From positions 2,790,001 to 2,854,000 of the forward strand of contig NZ_CP155079.2 in NCBI RefSeq assembly GCF_039634365.2: DNA of 64,000 bases. Reading direction: 5' to 3'. Each line of letters opens with the position of its first letter. The first letter of the stretch is position 1. Shown piece after piece: positions 16,849-25,436 of this stretch. The notes below the pieces were generated by a model. It was not told the origin of the DNA and searched no databases. It worked only from the letters and a program-made list of their open reading frames with translations. The stretch comes from Mucilaginibacter sp. PAMB04168 (GTDB taxonomy: Bacteria > Bacteroidota > Bacteroidia > Sphingobacteriales > Sphingobacteriaceae). Position numbers and translations under genes: made by a program.

Positions 16849-16880
16849 AAAAGGCCTGCATTATATAATGCAGGCCTTTT
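16849..16880. terminator. Bidirectional terminator, perfect 32-nt palindrome
   Basis: Self-complementary element with A4 and T4 ends around AAGGCCTGCATTA and its mirror. It sits between the convergent TonB-domain gene (plus) and rpmA (minus) and can end transcription from both sides. Confidence 0.88.
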
Positions 16881-16914
16881 AATATGATTAGCGAACTAAC
16901 CTATAGTTACCTTA

Positions 16915-17337
16915 CTAGGCAACAACTTCATCACCTTCAGTAGCAGTTTCAGCTTTAGGGGCTTCTTCTTCAACAGGAGCAGCAGCTTTCTTCGCTTTTC
17001 CGTTAGTAGTAGGAGCAGCTACAGCAGCAGCTTCAGTTTGTACGTTTACTACCGGTTTAGTTTCAGCAGCTACTTCAGAACCTTGGTAAGGTAATACTGA
17101 TACGTAAGAACGATTATCAGCTTTCTTTTTGAAAACTACCTGACCGTCTATCAAAGCGAATAAAGTATGGTCGCGACCAATACCTACGTTTTGACCTGGG
17201 TTATGACGTGTACCACGCTGACGAACGATGATATTACCAGCAATTGCAGGCTGACCACCGAAAATCTTGATACCTAAGCGTTTACTATGCGATTCGCGGC
17301 CGTTTTTGGAACTACCCGCACCTTTTTTGTGAGCCAT
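16915..17337 (-). CDS. rpmA: 50S ribosomal protein L27 with long C-terminal extension
   Basis: Large-subunit protein whose N-terminus reaches the peptidyl-transferase centre. Residues 1-84 are a complete L27 ([20 protein letters not shown], then [20 protein letters not shown] and [18 protein letters not shown]). It begins directly with MAHKKG and has no cleavable Firmicutes-type leader. The remaining 56 residues are an Ala/Glu/Lys/Pro/Thr-rich, low-complexity tail ending GDEVVA, which ordinary L27 proteins (about 85-90 residues) lack. The tail continues in frame with no sign of a frameshift. It is co-transcribed downstream of rplU, the usual order. Confidence 0.95.
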   Translation of the reverse strand: MAHKKGAGSSKNGRESHSKRLGIKIFGGQPAIAGNIIVRQRGTRHNPGQNVGIGRDHTLFALIDGQVVFKKKADNRSYVSVLPYQGSEVAAETKPVVNVQTEAAAVAAPTTNGKAKKAAAPVEEEAPKAETATEGDEVVA

Positions 17338-17385
17338 GTTTTAATATTTTATCAAAGCTTACTAAGCCTTGCGTTAAACCTTCAA

Positions 17386-17694
17386 TTATAAAGTAATGCC
17401 TGTGATTGCAATTTTGGTAAATTGCTGACGGTGACCGTTTTTCTTTTTGTAACCTTTTCTGCGTTTCTTTTTGAAAACCAGAACTTTTTCACCTTTTACA
17501 TGAGACACAATTGTTGCTGATACTTTAGCACCTTGTAAGGCACTACCTAACGAAAATTTACCTTCGTTTTCAGCTAACAATACTTTGTCAAATTCAATAC
17601 TAGCGCCCTCATCTCCCTGTAAGCGGTGTACAAAGATTTGCTGGTCTTTTGCAACTTTAAATTGCTGTCCGGCTATATCTACTATTGCGTACAT
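17386..17694 (-). CDS. rplU: 50S ribosomal protein L21
   Basis: Binds 23S rRNA in the large subunit. The 102 residues match L21 over the full length: [13 protein letters not shown] at the start, [14 protein letters not shown] in the middle, then the basic rRNA-binding stretch [20 protein letters not shown] and the end [10 protein letters not shown]. First gene of the rplU-rpmA pair, 48 nt before L27, with a clear promoter upstream. Confidence 0.97.
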   Translation of the reverse strand: MYAIVDIAGQQFKVAKDQQIFVHRLQGDEGASIEFDKVLLAENEGKFSLGSALQGAKVSATIVSHVKGEKVLVFKKKRRKGYKKKNGHRQQFTKIAITGITL

Positions 17695-17729
17695 TGTTTG
17701 TTAATTAAATTGTTTAAAAATTTGAGGTG

Positions 17730-17761
17730 CAAATATAGAAATTCTTATTTGTAAAAGCAAC
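17730..17761 (-). promoter_or_regulatory. rplU-rpmA promoter (GTTG-N20-TAtaTTTG)
   Basis: On the minus strand, GTTG (17758-17761) lies 20 nt before TATATTTG (17730-17737). The predicted start is near 17723, giving a leader of about 30 nt to the rplU ATG at 17694. Confidence 0.65.
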
Positions 17762-17775
17762 GCTGCGACAAAACA

Positions 17776-18282
17776 TTATTGCTGAACTTTCTGCTCTCGA
17801 TCATCCAATATCTTCTGTATTTCTTTGATGAGTCGTTGGTTGGCATCCTTCAGTTTCGGATCGCCATTATAAGCCTGGTCAAAGAGCACTTTCTTAGTCT
17901 TTTCCTTGTAGGCAAACTCAATCAAGTAATGGGGTGTCTTTTCTTTCTTTCCCTGGTAAGCATCGCCTTCTTCAACCGCCGGGAAGTTCCAGAAGCCCAA
18001 ATCTGCCGCCTTGCGATGCAGATAAATCAGATTATCCTTTGTTAAATGCAAGTTCATCTTTTTTACCTTACCGCTTTGGGTAACATATTGGTAAGAACCG
18101 GTCTTAGAGTTGAATTTATTATTTAAGCTATCACCTAAGCCATACTCGAACCGGATATACTGAAAATCAGAAAAACGATACGGTGCATTTTTAATCATCA
18201 TACCATAGTAATAGCCGCAGTATAAGCCTATAGGCACAATAATGGTCAGTGCAAAAAATATCTTTTTAGTTTTATCGGTCAT
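17776..18282 (-). CDS. Membrane-anchored hypothetical protein
   Basis: A 168-residue protein with a single N-terminal membrane helix (FFALTIIVPIGLYCGYYYG, about 9-27), probably an uncleaved anchor, and a soluble periplasmic domain. The domain has LHLTKDNLIYLHRKAADLGFW and HYLIEFAYKEKTKKVLF, and a charged Gln-rich end. I do not recognise the family. I start it at the ATG at 18282 because the earlier frame start at 18318 falls inside a TActTTTG -7 element (18316-18323), so it would not be transcribed. Confidence 0.7.
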   Translation of the reverse strand: MTDKTKKIFFALTIIVPIGLYCGYYYGMMIKNAPYRFSDFQYIRFEYGLGDSLNNKFNSKTGSYQYVTQSGKVKKMNLHLTKDNLIYLHRKAADLGFWNFPAVEEGDAYQGKKEKTPHYLIEFAYKEKTKKVLFDQAYNGDPKLKDANQRLIKEIQKILDDREQKVQQ

Positions 18283-18315
18283 AAAGAAATAGAAATTATG
18301 AATTAGTACGAATTG

Positions 18316-18344
18316 CAAAAGTAGGACAAGGAGTTTATTTCAAT
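18316..18344 (-). promoter_or_regulatory. Promoter for the membrane-anchored hypothetical (ATTG-N17-TActTTTG)
   Basis: On the minus strand, ATTG (18341-18344) and TACTTTTG (18316-18323) are 17 nt apart, 33 nt before the ATG at 18282. It decides the start codon of that gene. Confidence 0.6.
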
Positions 18345-18412
18345 GTCATAAATTTACCAGTTTGACGGCGGTTCATGCACAAGATTCAGGTTAAGCGGCT
18401 AACTAAGATTTA

Positions 18413-19786
18413 TTAGCTCTTTAGCTCTCCCTCCCATTTGCTCACCACTGCTGTAGCCATAGCATTACCTAAAACGTTGGTAGCCGAACGGCCCATATCC
18501 AACAAAGGGTCAATACCAATAAGCAGCGCTAAACCAGCCTCCGGAATGTTAAACATGGATATGGTACCCGCAATAACCACCAGTGATGCACGTGGTACGC
18601 CGGCTATACCCTTACTGGTTAGCATAAGCACCAATAGCATAGACAGCTGCTGACCAAAAGCCAGATGTATACCGTATGATTGCGCCAGGAATAAGGAGGC
18701 AAACGTCATGTACATCATAGAACCATCGAGGTTAAAAGAGTAACCTAGTGGCAATACAAAACTTACAATTTTGTTATTGCAACCAAAGCGTTCCAATTCC
18801 ATTAATATACGCGGGTAGGCCGCCTCGCTGGTTGAGGTACTAAAAGCAATGAGCATGGCGTCCTTAATTCGGTTAACCAGTGTAAGGGCCCGTTTCCGCA
18901 ACACCAAAAAGCCAGCCAACAATATAACCAGCCACAATACCACTAACGAGAAATAAAACTCGCCAATAAACACAGCATAGGTTGATAATATCCCCAAACC
19001 CTGCCTGGCTACAACAGCAGTAATAGCTCCAAACACAGCCAAAGGGGCCACCAGCATTACATAGCCGGTAATCTTTAATATAACATGTGCAATGGCATCC
19101 ATTGCTTTAACTACTACTTCGCCTTTTTCGCCAATGGCACCGGTTGCTACACCAAAAAACAAGGCAAACACCACAATCTGTAATATCTCATTGTTAGCCA
19201 TTGCTTCCACAAAGCTCTTAGGAAATACGTGGCTAATAAAATCGCGAAGAGATAAAGCGGTTTTTTGGATTCCGGTACTTAAGTGGCTATCAGGTAGTGG
19301 GATATGCATAGTCTCGCCCGGTTTAAAAAAGTTCACCAGCATCATACCCAATAACAATGAAACCAGTGTAGCGCTGATAAACCAAACCATAGTTTTACCA
19401 CCTATACGCCCTACTGCACCTATATCGCCCACCTTGGCTACACCAACTACTAGTGTGGTAAAAACCAACGGAGCTACAATCATTTTAATCAATCTCAGGA
19501 ATATATCACTCAATATGCTAAAGCCTACCAATTTATCTTCCCGTGTAGTATCATCGGCTTTACGCTGCTTTACAACGGTAGCGCGTTCAGTTTTTAGATT
19601 TGCGTATTCAGTTACAGTGGTATCAGTAAGCTTAACCAAGCGGGTATCAATGGCTTTAACACGGGCGTCAGCAACGGCAATGTTGCTGTTGTAAACATTT
19701 ATAACTTTGATATTGTACAAGTATCCGGTTATTACACCCGCAACTAAGGCAATAAAAATAAAAAGGGTAAGTTTACTTTGTTTCAT
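18413..19786 (-). CDS. Dicarboxylate/amino acid:cation symporter (DAACS family)
   Basis: Inner-membrane secondary transporter importing C4-dicarboxylates or acidic amino acids with Na+ or H+. The 457-residue protein has family motifs FSTSTSEAAYPRILMELERF, YSFNLDGSMMYMTFASLF, GIAGVPRASLVVIAG, and DPLLDMGRSATNVLGNAMAT near the C-terminus. These form the HP1, TM7, HP2 and TM8 substrate site. Unusually, about 55 polar residues (about 28-85, with a heptad-like VKAIDTRLVKLTDTTV) separate TM1 from TM2, giving a large extra-cytoplasmic loop where most bacterial members have a short one. Substrate specificity cannot be read reliably. Confidence 0.93.
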   Translation of the reverse strand: MKQSKLTLFIFIALVAGVITGYLYNIKVINVYNSNIAVADARVKAIDTRLVKLTDTTVTEYANLKTERATVVKQRKADDTTREDKLVGFSILSDIFLRLIKMIVAPLVFTTLVVGVAKVGDIGAVGRIGGKTMVWFISATLVSLLLGMMLVNFFKPGETMHIPLPDSHLSTGIQKTALSLRDFISHVFPKSFVEAMANNEILQIVVFALFFGVATGAIGEKGEVVVKAMDAIAHVILKITGYVMLVAPLAVFGAITAVVARQGLGILSTYAVFIGEFYFSLVVLWLVILLAGFLVLRKRALTLVNRIKDAMLIAFSTSTSEAAYPRILMELERFGCNNKIVSFVLPLGYSFNLDGSMMYMTFASLFLAQSYGIHLAFGQQLSMLLVLMLTSKGIAGVPRASLVVIAGTISMFNIPEAGLALLIGIDPLLDMGRSATNVLGNAMATAVVSKWEGELKS

Positions 19787-19847
19787 GAAACGAATTGAGT
19801 GGCTAAGCTACAACTAATTACTATTTTGCTAAAATTAAAGTGATGGC

Positions 19848-20372
19848 ATGGGGATAAATACCTACAATTTACAATCAATAAAAAAAGAATTACAACACCT
19901 GAGCAGCAGCCAGATAAGCGACTTATGCCTGCGCCTTGCTAAATATAAGAAAGAGAATAAGGAGCTACTATCTTATCTGCTTTTTGAGGCCGATAACGAG
20001 ACCGGCTATACAGACGGCGTCAAACAAGAAATAGATCTCCTATTCAGCTCTTTGCCCAGCCATAGTTACTACCAGGCTAAAGCACTGCGCAAGGCTTTAA
20101 AGCTAATTACCAAGCATACTAAATTTATGGCATCAAAACCGGCCGAGATAGATTTACTGCTGCATTACTGTAAACAATATGTGTTGTTCATTGATCGGCG
20201 CACCGGCTACAAACCGTTAAGGCAGTTGCTTAACAAGCAATTGGAAAAAACAAAAAAATTGATGAGCGCATTGCACGAGGACCTTCAATACGATTTTCAA
20301 ACCGATTTTGAGAAGGTGGTTGAACAAGCTGCTGAAAAACTGAGCTGGATAAATAAACACGATTACGTGTAA
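19848..20372 (+). CDS. Hypothetical protein, helical
   Basis: A 174-residue soluble protein, predicted almost wholly helical, with many Lys, Leu and Gln residues. Segments include LQHLSSSQISDLCLRLAKYK, KELLSYLLFEA and QLEKTKKLMSALHEDLQYDF. There is no signal peptide, membrane segment or cysteine motif, and I do not recognise a domain. It is followed 51 nt later by the ECF sigma factor on the same strand and may be co-transcribed with it, but nothing in the sequence ties the two functionally. Confidence 0.72.
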   Translation: MGINTYNLQSIKKELQHLSSSQISDLCLRLAKYKKENKELLSYLLFEADNETGYTDGVKQEIDLLFSSLPSHSYYQAKALRKALKLITKHTKFMASKPAEIDLLLHYCKQYVLFIDRRTGYKPLRQLLNKQLEKTKKLMSALHEDLQYDFQTDFEKVVEQAAEKLSWINKHDYV

Positions 20373-20423
20373 CAATTGTTATCTTTCGGCCATCTAAACC
20401 CTACAACTTAAATACTAACCCCA

Positions 20424-20921
20424 GTGGCTGATAAAGATGCTGCCTTTAGGCAGATATTTGAATCGAACTCAAAAAAGATATACCGTTTGTGCTACGGTTA
20501 CACCGGTGACGAGGATGCGGCGCATGACCTGCTACAGGAGACTTTTGTAAAGGTTTGGCAAAACCTTGATAAGTTTCGCAATACCGCCATGATATCTACC
20601 TGGATATACCGCATTGCTGTAAACACCTGTTTAACGTACCTGCGGTCTGAAAAACGCCAGGCTAAGGAAGAATTAACTCCGCAACTGGCCGAAACCCGTA
20701 AAGAAGAACTATCAGAAAAAAACGAACAAGTGGCTTTGTTGTATAAATGTATAGCCAAGCTCGAAGAATCAGAAAGAATAATCATTACAATGGTGCTTGA
20801 TGAATTGCCCTACCCGGAGATCGCTGACATCTCAGGAATATCCGAAGGAAATCTGCGAGTGAAAATTCATCGTATTAAACAAAAGCTAACCGATTTATAT
20901 AATCAATATGAAAGACTTTGA
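20424..20921 (+). CDS. ECF-type RNA polymerase sigma factor
   Basis: Alternative sigma factor of 165 residues. Sigma region 2 (about 8-75) shows KKIYRLCYGYTGDEDAAHDL, the core-binding ETFVKVWQNLDKFR and STWIYRIAVNTCLTYLRSEK. Region 4 (about 105-160) is a helix-turn-helix with ERIIITMVLDELPYPEIADI and SEGNLRVKIHRIKQKL. There is no region 3, as expected for ECF factors. The start codon is GTG at 20424. The next gene overlaps its end by 14 nt and encodes a membrane protein, the usual place for an anti-sigma factor. Confidence 0.92.
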   Translation: MADKDAAFRQIFESNSKKIYRLCYGYTGDEDAAHDLLQETFVKVWQNLDKFRNTAMISTWIYRIAVNTCLTYLRSEKRQAKEELTPQLAETRKEELSEKNEQVALLYKCIAKLEESERIIITMVLDELPYPEIADISGISEGNLRVKIHRIKQKLTDLYNQYERL

Positions 20922-21498
20922 ACACCTGCTATCGGTTTGGCAAGAACAACCTAAGCAACCCCAGCTTTCGGTTGATGATGTGCTTAAACAGGTAAAAAAG
21001 GGAATTAATAAATTAGGGATAAGGGTGCTTTACAGCATTGCAATTACCGCTGTGGCTCTGATTTTTACATCAGGCTTAACGCTTTTTGCAGTGTACGAAC
21101 AGCGTTTGAGTTACATTGGCTTGTTTGTAATGCTGTTAGGCATGATTGCTTACCTTGTACTACAAATAGGTGATTATCGTACAATAACCAAACACGATTT
21201 AACTTTGAACCCCGCTGCTTATCTCAAAAGCTTAAAAGAATACCAAAACAGGCGTGCGTATCTCAACGGCAGGTTTTATTATGCATTCGCTTTAATGATT
21301 TGCCTAGGCATATCTTTATACACCATTGAGGTATTCCAAAACAAACCATTGATATTTAGGGTTTTATATTATACTTTTTGTGGTGTTTACATCCTTATAG
21401 CTACCTTTTATTTGAAAGACCGATTGATACAACGTGAGCAGAAGAAGGTGAGTTATCTTATTGAAAGATTGGAACGATTAGAGGGCCAATTCGAATAA
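20908..21498 (+). CDS. Four-helix membrane protein, candidate sigma-factor partner
   Basis: A 196-residue protein with a short N-terminal cytosolic part (about 1-33: MKDFEHLLSVWQEQPKQPQL then a Lys-rich helix). Two transmembrane hairpins follow (about 38-60 and 67-85; about 125-145 and 150-168), and a charged C-terminal helix (ERLERLEGQFE) ends it. It overlaps the ECF sigma gene by 14 nt, so the two are translationally linked. The position and the N-terminal Trp/Gln segment resemble Bacteroidota membrane anti-sigma proteins, but there is no zinc-binding HxxxCxxC motif. The anti-sigma role is an inference from context. Confidence 0.75.
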   Translation: MKDFEHLLSVWQEQPKQPQLSVDDVLKQVKKGINKLGIRVLYSIAITAVALIFTSGLTLFAVYEQRLSYIGLFVMLLGMIAYLVLQIGDYRTITKHDLTLNPAAYLKSLKEYQNRRAYLNGRFYYAFALMICLGISLYTIEVFQNKPLIFRVLYYTFCGVYILIATFYLKDRLIQREQKKVSYLIERLERLEGQFE

Positions 21499-21503
21499 TT
21501 TTA

Positions 21504-22028
21504 ATGGCCGACTCCATACAACTTGAAAAACTATCTGCCGACGAGGCAGGAGCCTTATCGGCTATAAGTCGTGAAACTTTTTTTGCAGCTTTTTATCATT
21601 TGAATAATGCAGATGATATGGAAGCTTATGCAGCTAATGCCTTCAATATTGATACACTTAAAGATGAAATAAACACGCCTGGCTCTGTATTTTACTTTGC
21701 CAGGTTTGATAGAGAAGTTGTAGGTTTCATAAAACTCAATACAGGGAACGCCCAACACGAATTTAAACGGGAGAACAGCCTCGAAGTTGAACGCCTTTAT
21801 GTGCTGGCTAAGTACCAGGGCAGGCAAATTGGACAACAACTGCTAAGGTTTGCTTTAGAACAGGCTCATGCCTTAAGTTGCCGCTTTATATGGCTTGGTG
21901 TATGGGAACACAACGTGAACGCTATTCGCCTGTATGAGCGTCTGGGTTTCGAGCATTGTGGCAGTCATAGTTTTATGTTAGGGAATGACCAGCAAACCGA
22001 TTTGTTGATGAGAAAGGTATTGCGTTAG
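21504..22028 (+). CDS. GNAT family N-acetyltransferase
   Basis: Transfers an acetyl group from acetyl-CoA to an amine; substrate unknown. The 174-residue single domain shows the GNAT fold: strand 4 with LEVERLYVLAKYQGRQIGQQ (the acetyl-CoA pyrophosphate loop is YQGRQIGQ), then FIWLGVWEHNVNAIRLYERL and GFEHCGSHSF, the typical C-terminal half. No signal peptide. The start is 5 nt after the membrane-protein stop, so it is likely the last gene of the sigma-factor operon. Confidence 0.88.
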   Translation: MADSIQLEKLSADEAGALSAISRETFFAAFYHLNNADDMEAYAANAFNIDTLKDEINTPGSVFYFARFDREVVGFIKLNTGNAQHEFKRENSLEVERLYVLAKYQGRQIGQQLLRFALEQAHALSCRFIWLGVWEHNVNAIRLYERLGFEHCGSHSFMLGNDQQTDLLMRKVLR

Positions 22029-22073
22029 TCCATAGGTGTTTCAATAGTTAGCAACTCTGCTTATATTGCTACC

Positions 22074-23297
22074 ATGAAACGTCCTTTAATTACCATTGCT
22101 CTGCTGATGTTGGGCACCAATGCATTTGGTCAAAAAAATAAAACGTTATCAGGCTATTACCCACCGGCTGGCAATTGGCAAACCAGAGCACCAAGCCAGT
22201 TGGGGCTTAATGAGCAGGCGATCAAAAATACCATCAGCTTTGCAAAGGCTCATGAGGCTAAATCTTCCCGCAATGGCGAGTTATCACAACATCAAAGTTT
22301 TGGTCGGGAGCCTTTTAGCGAGGCGGTCGGCCCGCTAACAGACCGGGGCGACGCTTCCGGCTTAATTGTTTACAAAGGTTACGTAGTGGCGCAGTGGGGC
22401 CAGCCAAGTCGGGTAGATATTGTTAACAGCGTTACCAAGAGCCTGTTATCCACAGTGGTTGGCGTGGCTGTTGATCGTGGCCTTATCCATAGTACCACAG
22501 ACACAGTTGCGAACTATGTTCCCTTTGTAGAATTATATGATCTGAAGATCAATACAAACGGATCCGATTCTTCACAAAGCAGTATTATTTATCCATTTGC
22601 ATCTGAACATAACCGGCGTTTAACCTGGGAAGTGATGCTGCGCCAAACCAGCGATTGGGAAGGCACGTTGTGGGGTAAACCCGATTGGGCCGATCGTCCG
22701 CAGGGCGATATTGAGCAATACAAAGCTCGCAAACGCAATGAGCCGGGCGAAGTGTACAAATACAACGATGTACGTGTGAACGCACTTGCACTTGCAGCTA
22801 CATCTGTTTGGCGTAAGCCATTGCCACAGGTGCTTAAAGAAACCATAATGGATCCAATAGGCGCATCGAGCACGTGGCGCTGGACGGGTTACAAGACTTC
22901 ATGGATTGTACTCGATGGTCAGCCTGTACAATCAGTAAGCGGTGGCGGCCATTGGGGAGGCGGTATGTTTATCAATACGTTTGATATGGCTCGCTTTGGT
23001 TTGCTTACCTTGAGGCAAGGCAAATGGAACGGTAGGCAACTTATTAGTGAACAGTGGATAAAACAAGCACTTACGCCCACCAAAGCTAACACAGGTTATG
23101 GATACATGAACTGGTTTTTAAACATCGATAAAAAGCTACTACCTTCGGCCCCGGCCAGTGCTTGGGTACACATAGGCAACGGCACTAACATGATTTATTG
23201 CGACCCTGAGCATGATGTGGTGATGGTGGTACGGTGGATTGAAAACCGCGATATGGATGGTGTAGTAAAGGCTTTGTTAGAAGCGTTTAAGAAGTGA
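22074..23297 (+). CDS. Secreted serine hydrolase, class C beta-lactamase fold
   Basis: Exported penicillin-binding-protein-like hydrolase of 407 residues. A signal peptide (about 1-20, ending NAFGQ) precedes the domain. The nucleophile motif SxxK is in NSVTKSLLSTVVG, the second motif YxN is in YKYNDVRVNALAL, and the third region is GGGHWGGGMFI. Members of this group include esterases, D-aminopeptidases and true beta-lactamases, so a substrate cannot be assigned. A resistance role should not be assumed. Genes on both sides look unrelated. Confidence 0.87.
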   Translation: MKRPLITIALLMLGTNAFGQKNKTLSGYYPPAGNWQTRAPSQLGLNEQAIKNTISFAKAHEAKSSRNGELSQHQSFGREPFSEAVGPLTDRGDASGLIVYKGYVVAQWGQPSRVDIVNSVTKSLLSTVVGVAVDRGLIHSTTDTVANYVPFVELYDLKINTNGSDSSQSSIIYPFASEHNRRLTWEVMLRQTSDWEGTLWGKPDWADRPQGDIEQYKARKRNEPGEVYKYNDVRVNALALAATSVWRKPLPQVLKETIMDPIGASSTWRWTGYKTSWIVLDGQPVQSVSGGGHWGGGMFINTFDMARFGLLTLRQGKWNGRQLISEQWIKQALTPTKANTGYGYMNWFLNIDKKLLPSAPASAWVHIGNGTNMIYCDPEHDVVMVVRWIENRDMDGVVKALLEAFKK

Positions 23298-23408
23298 TTT
23301 ATATAAACGTTTGGTTAGGTGTAGAAATAGAACAGCCTACAAAACTCGCATACCTGAAAATTATATGTTAATTTTGATGACACCGTTACACTGATTAAAA
23401 ATTACATT

Positions 23409-23792
23409 TTGAAAGATTATAAAAAATATTACTCTATAAACGCCACCCCAGAAGAAATTTATGCAGCAATCACTAATCCGCTAACCATTCAGCTCTGGAC
23501 AGGCGAACCGGCCGAAATGTCGACCACTCCGGGCACAGAATTTAGCATGTGGGATGGCAGCATTACTGGCAAAAACCTTGAGTTTGAAGAAGGGAAAAAA
23601 ATAGTGCAGCAATGGTATTTCGACGGTCAAGATGAGCCTTCAATCGTTACCATAAAGCTTCATGCCGATAAGCAGCATACATCTGTAGAGTTGCGACACG
23701 CTAACATTCCGGATGAAGCGTATGATGATATTGTTGAGGGTTGGAACGATGTTTACTTTGGTAGTATTGCAGAATTTTATGAAGGCATATAA
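23409..23792 (+). CDS. SRPBCC/AHSA1-like domain protein
   Basis: A 127-residue START-like fold protein (activator-of-Hsp90 homology type) with a hydrophobic cavity. Recognisable parts are YYSINATPEEIYAAITNPLT at the start, WTGEPAEMSTTPGTEFSMWD, and WNDVYFGSIAEFYEG as the closing helix. The function of this branch is not established; members bind small hydrophobic ligands. The start codon is TTG at 23409 because the family's usual N-terminus (MKDYKKYY) begins exactly there and no ATG is nearby. A bidirectional terminator follows. Confidence 0.85.
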   Translation: MKDYKKYYSINATPEEIYAAITNPLTIQLWTGEPAEMSTTPGTEFSMWDGSITGKNLEFEEGKKIVQQWYFDGQDEPSIVTIKLHADKQHTSVELRHANIPDEAYDDIVEGWNDVYFGSIAEFYEGI

Positions 23793-23794
23793 AA

Positions 23795-23826
23795 CAAAAA
23801 GGCCGCCTATCCGGGCAGCCTTTTTG
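23795..23826. terminator. Bidirectional terminator between convergent genes
   Basis: Stem CAAAAAGGC/GCCTTTTTG with an inner GCC/GGC extension, flanked by A- and T-runs. It lies between the SRPBCC gene (plus) and the OmpA-like gene (minus). Confidence 0.82.
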
Positions 23827-23843
23827 TTTATAAGAGTATTCCG

Positions 23844-25187
23844 TTAAAATAAAGTAAATTCTACACGACGGTTTTTCTGACGACCATCCGCAGTATTATT
23901 GCTGGCTATGGGTTGTGTTTCACCGTAGCCTGTAGCCTCAATACGAGAAGCATTGGCTCCCTGACTTACTAAATAAGCTTTAATAGCTTCTGCCCTGTCT
24001 TTAGATAATTTCAGGTTTAATGCGTCAGAACCTGTGTTGTCTGTATGTCCAGCCAGCTTAAGGCTGAAGTTCTTGTTTACAAGCAGTTCGGCAACGCGGT
24101 TCAAACTTGGAAATGATTTTTCGCGAATAGTTGCTTTCCCCAAATCAAATTCAAGGTTGGCAATAGCTTCTTTAACTACTTTCCGATCCTCTTCGGTTAC
24201 ATAAACGCGGGTTACCGGAGTTGGTAATGGACAACCTGAACCATCTACCTTAGTGCCGGCCGGAGTGTTGGGGCATTTATCATTAATATCAAAAACACCA
24301 TCTCTATCGCTATCCGCAGTTAAACGTGTTAAGTTTTGGCTTACAGTGTTTAACTCCGAACGTAAATTAGCATTGTCAGCTTTTTGCTGGTCTAATTGCA
24401 TTTGTAATGAGCGCTCAGCCATCAGGTACTCTGTACGCATTGACGATACAGGGTTATGAGTAGCCAGCTGAGGTTTTGAACGTTTACCTAAACTAAACTC
24501 CAGGCCTGCATGAGCGTAGCCAAATTTATCGCGTGCACTGCCAGAGACGAATTGATCCAGGTAATCGCTGTTCACAAAATTAACCTGGTAGCCCAAATCA
24601 AGGTTCACAACCGGACCTAAATTTATCTTGAAACCACCGCCTACTGGTATAAACCAATCATGCCTGTCGCTAACTCCAGCCATGGTGCCACTATTGTTAG
24701 TCAGTGTAGATGTATAGCCCATATTACCGGCACCCACGCTTACATACGGCTGTATAAAGCTTTTGTTATTTAACCAGTTGATGTTAGCTACTGTAATTAC
24801 CGCACTTAAATCAACTGCATACTTTACTTTAGTTTCAAAGCGCTGTACCGGATAACCTATCTGACGCGGGTTTGAGCCTTGTACATGCCCTCTAAAAAAG
24901 TTGGCTTGCAAACCCAAACCGTGCAGTAGTTGCTTTTTAACGTAGCCACCGTAACCCAGGCGCTCATTAGCTGTTACGTAATCGGTTTTTTCCTGAAATA
25001 GGGTATTAATTGAAGTCATACCACCGTGTAAACCGATTGACCATGACCGAAAGTTGTTAGCACCTGAAAAAGGTTTCACATAGTTAGCTGAATTTGTAGT
25101 AGAATCCGGAGTTTGTGCAAATAAGTTACCCCCTACTGCAACTCCCAAAAGTAGCAGGCTGGTTTTTTTTAGTTTTAATTTCATCAT
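23844..25187 (-). CDS. OmpA family outer-membrane protein
   Basis: Outer-membrane barrel with a periplasmic peptidoglycan-binding domain. The 447 residues begin with a signal peptide (MMKLKLKKTSLLLLGVAVGG, then NLFAQ). A beta-barrel of about 225 residues follows, then a short coiled linker and a thrombospondin type-3-like calcium segment (DSDRDGVFDINDKCPNTPAG, then GTKVDGSGCP). The C-terminal OmpA domain (about 340-447) has LAGHTDNTGSDALNLKLSKD and NRRVEFTLF. The start is the ATG at 25187; an upstream frame extension would put a non-signal sequence ahead of the signal peptide. It probably stabilises the envelope. Confidence 0.92.
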   Translation of the reverse strand: MMKLKLKKTSLLLLGVAVGGNLFAQTPDSTTNSANYVKPFSGANNFRSWSIGLHGGMTSINTLFQEKTDYVTANERLGYGGYVKKQLLHGLGLQANFFRGHVQGSNPRQIGYPVQRFETKVKYAVDLSAVITVANINWLNNKSFIQPYVSVGAGNMGYTSTLTNNSGTMAGVSDRHDWFIPVGGGFKINLGPVVNLDLGYQVNFVNSDYLDQFVSGSARDKFGYAHAGLEFSLGKRSKPQLATHNPVSSMRTEYLMAERSLQMQLDQQKADNANLRSELNTVSQNLTRLTADSDRDGVFDINDKCPNTPAGTKVDGSGCPLPTPVTRVYVTEEDRKVVKEAIANLEFDLGKATIREKSFPSLNRVAELLVNKNFSLKLAGHTDNTGSDALNLKLSKDRAEAIKAYLVSQGANASRIEATGYGETQPIASNNTADGRQKNRRVEFTLF

Positions 25188-25365
25188 TGTAATTTTAGAT
25201 TGTAATACGAGCGCATAGCTACGCTGATGTACAGCCAAGGGGCAACATTGATGCCATGCAAAACACATTTGATAAATTCGAGATTGTAGAACTTCAATTT
25301 AACAGCAATTAAGTTATTTTTCAGTTATAAGACAGCCAAGTAACAACAGCAGCGATTTAAAATGT

Positions 25366-25398
25366 ATAAAGGCCGGTATAGGTAATACCGGCCTTTAT
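25366..25398 (-). terminator. Terminator after the osmC-metZ-DinB string
   Basis: Perfect 13-bp stem (ATAAAGGCCGGTA/TACCGGCCTTTAT) with a 7-nt loop, 39 nt beyond the DinB-like stop, followed on the minus strand by a T-rich run. It also separates that group from the OmpA-like gene. Confidence 0.82.
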
Positions 25399-25436
25399 GA
25401 AACCTTAAATGTATATTTAAATGTACAAACGCGTGT

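Noticed and set aside
19092-19694. 200-codon plus-strand frame inside the symporter
   Set aside because: Antisense shadow of a transporter gene with full-length family motifs on the other strand.
25188-25268. Longer OmpA-like start with residues before the signal peptide
   Set aside because: Places 27 non-signal residues ahead of a clear signal peptide starting MMKLKLKK.
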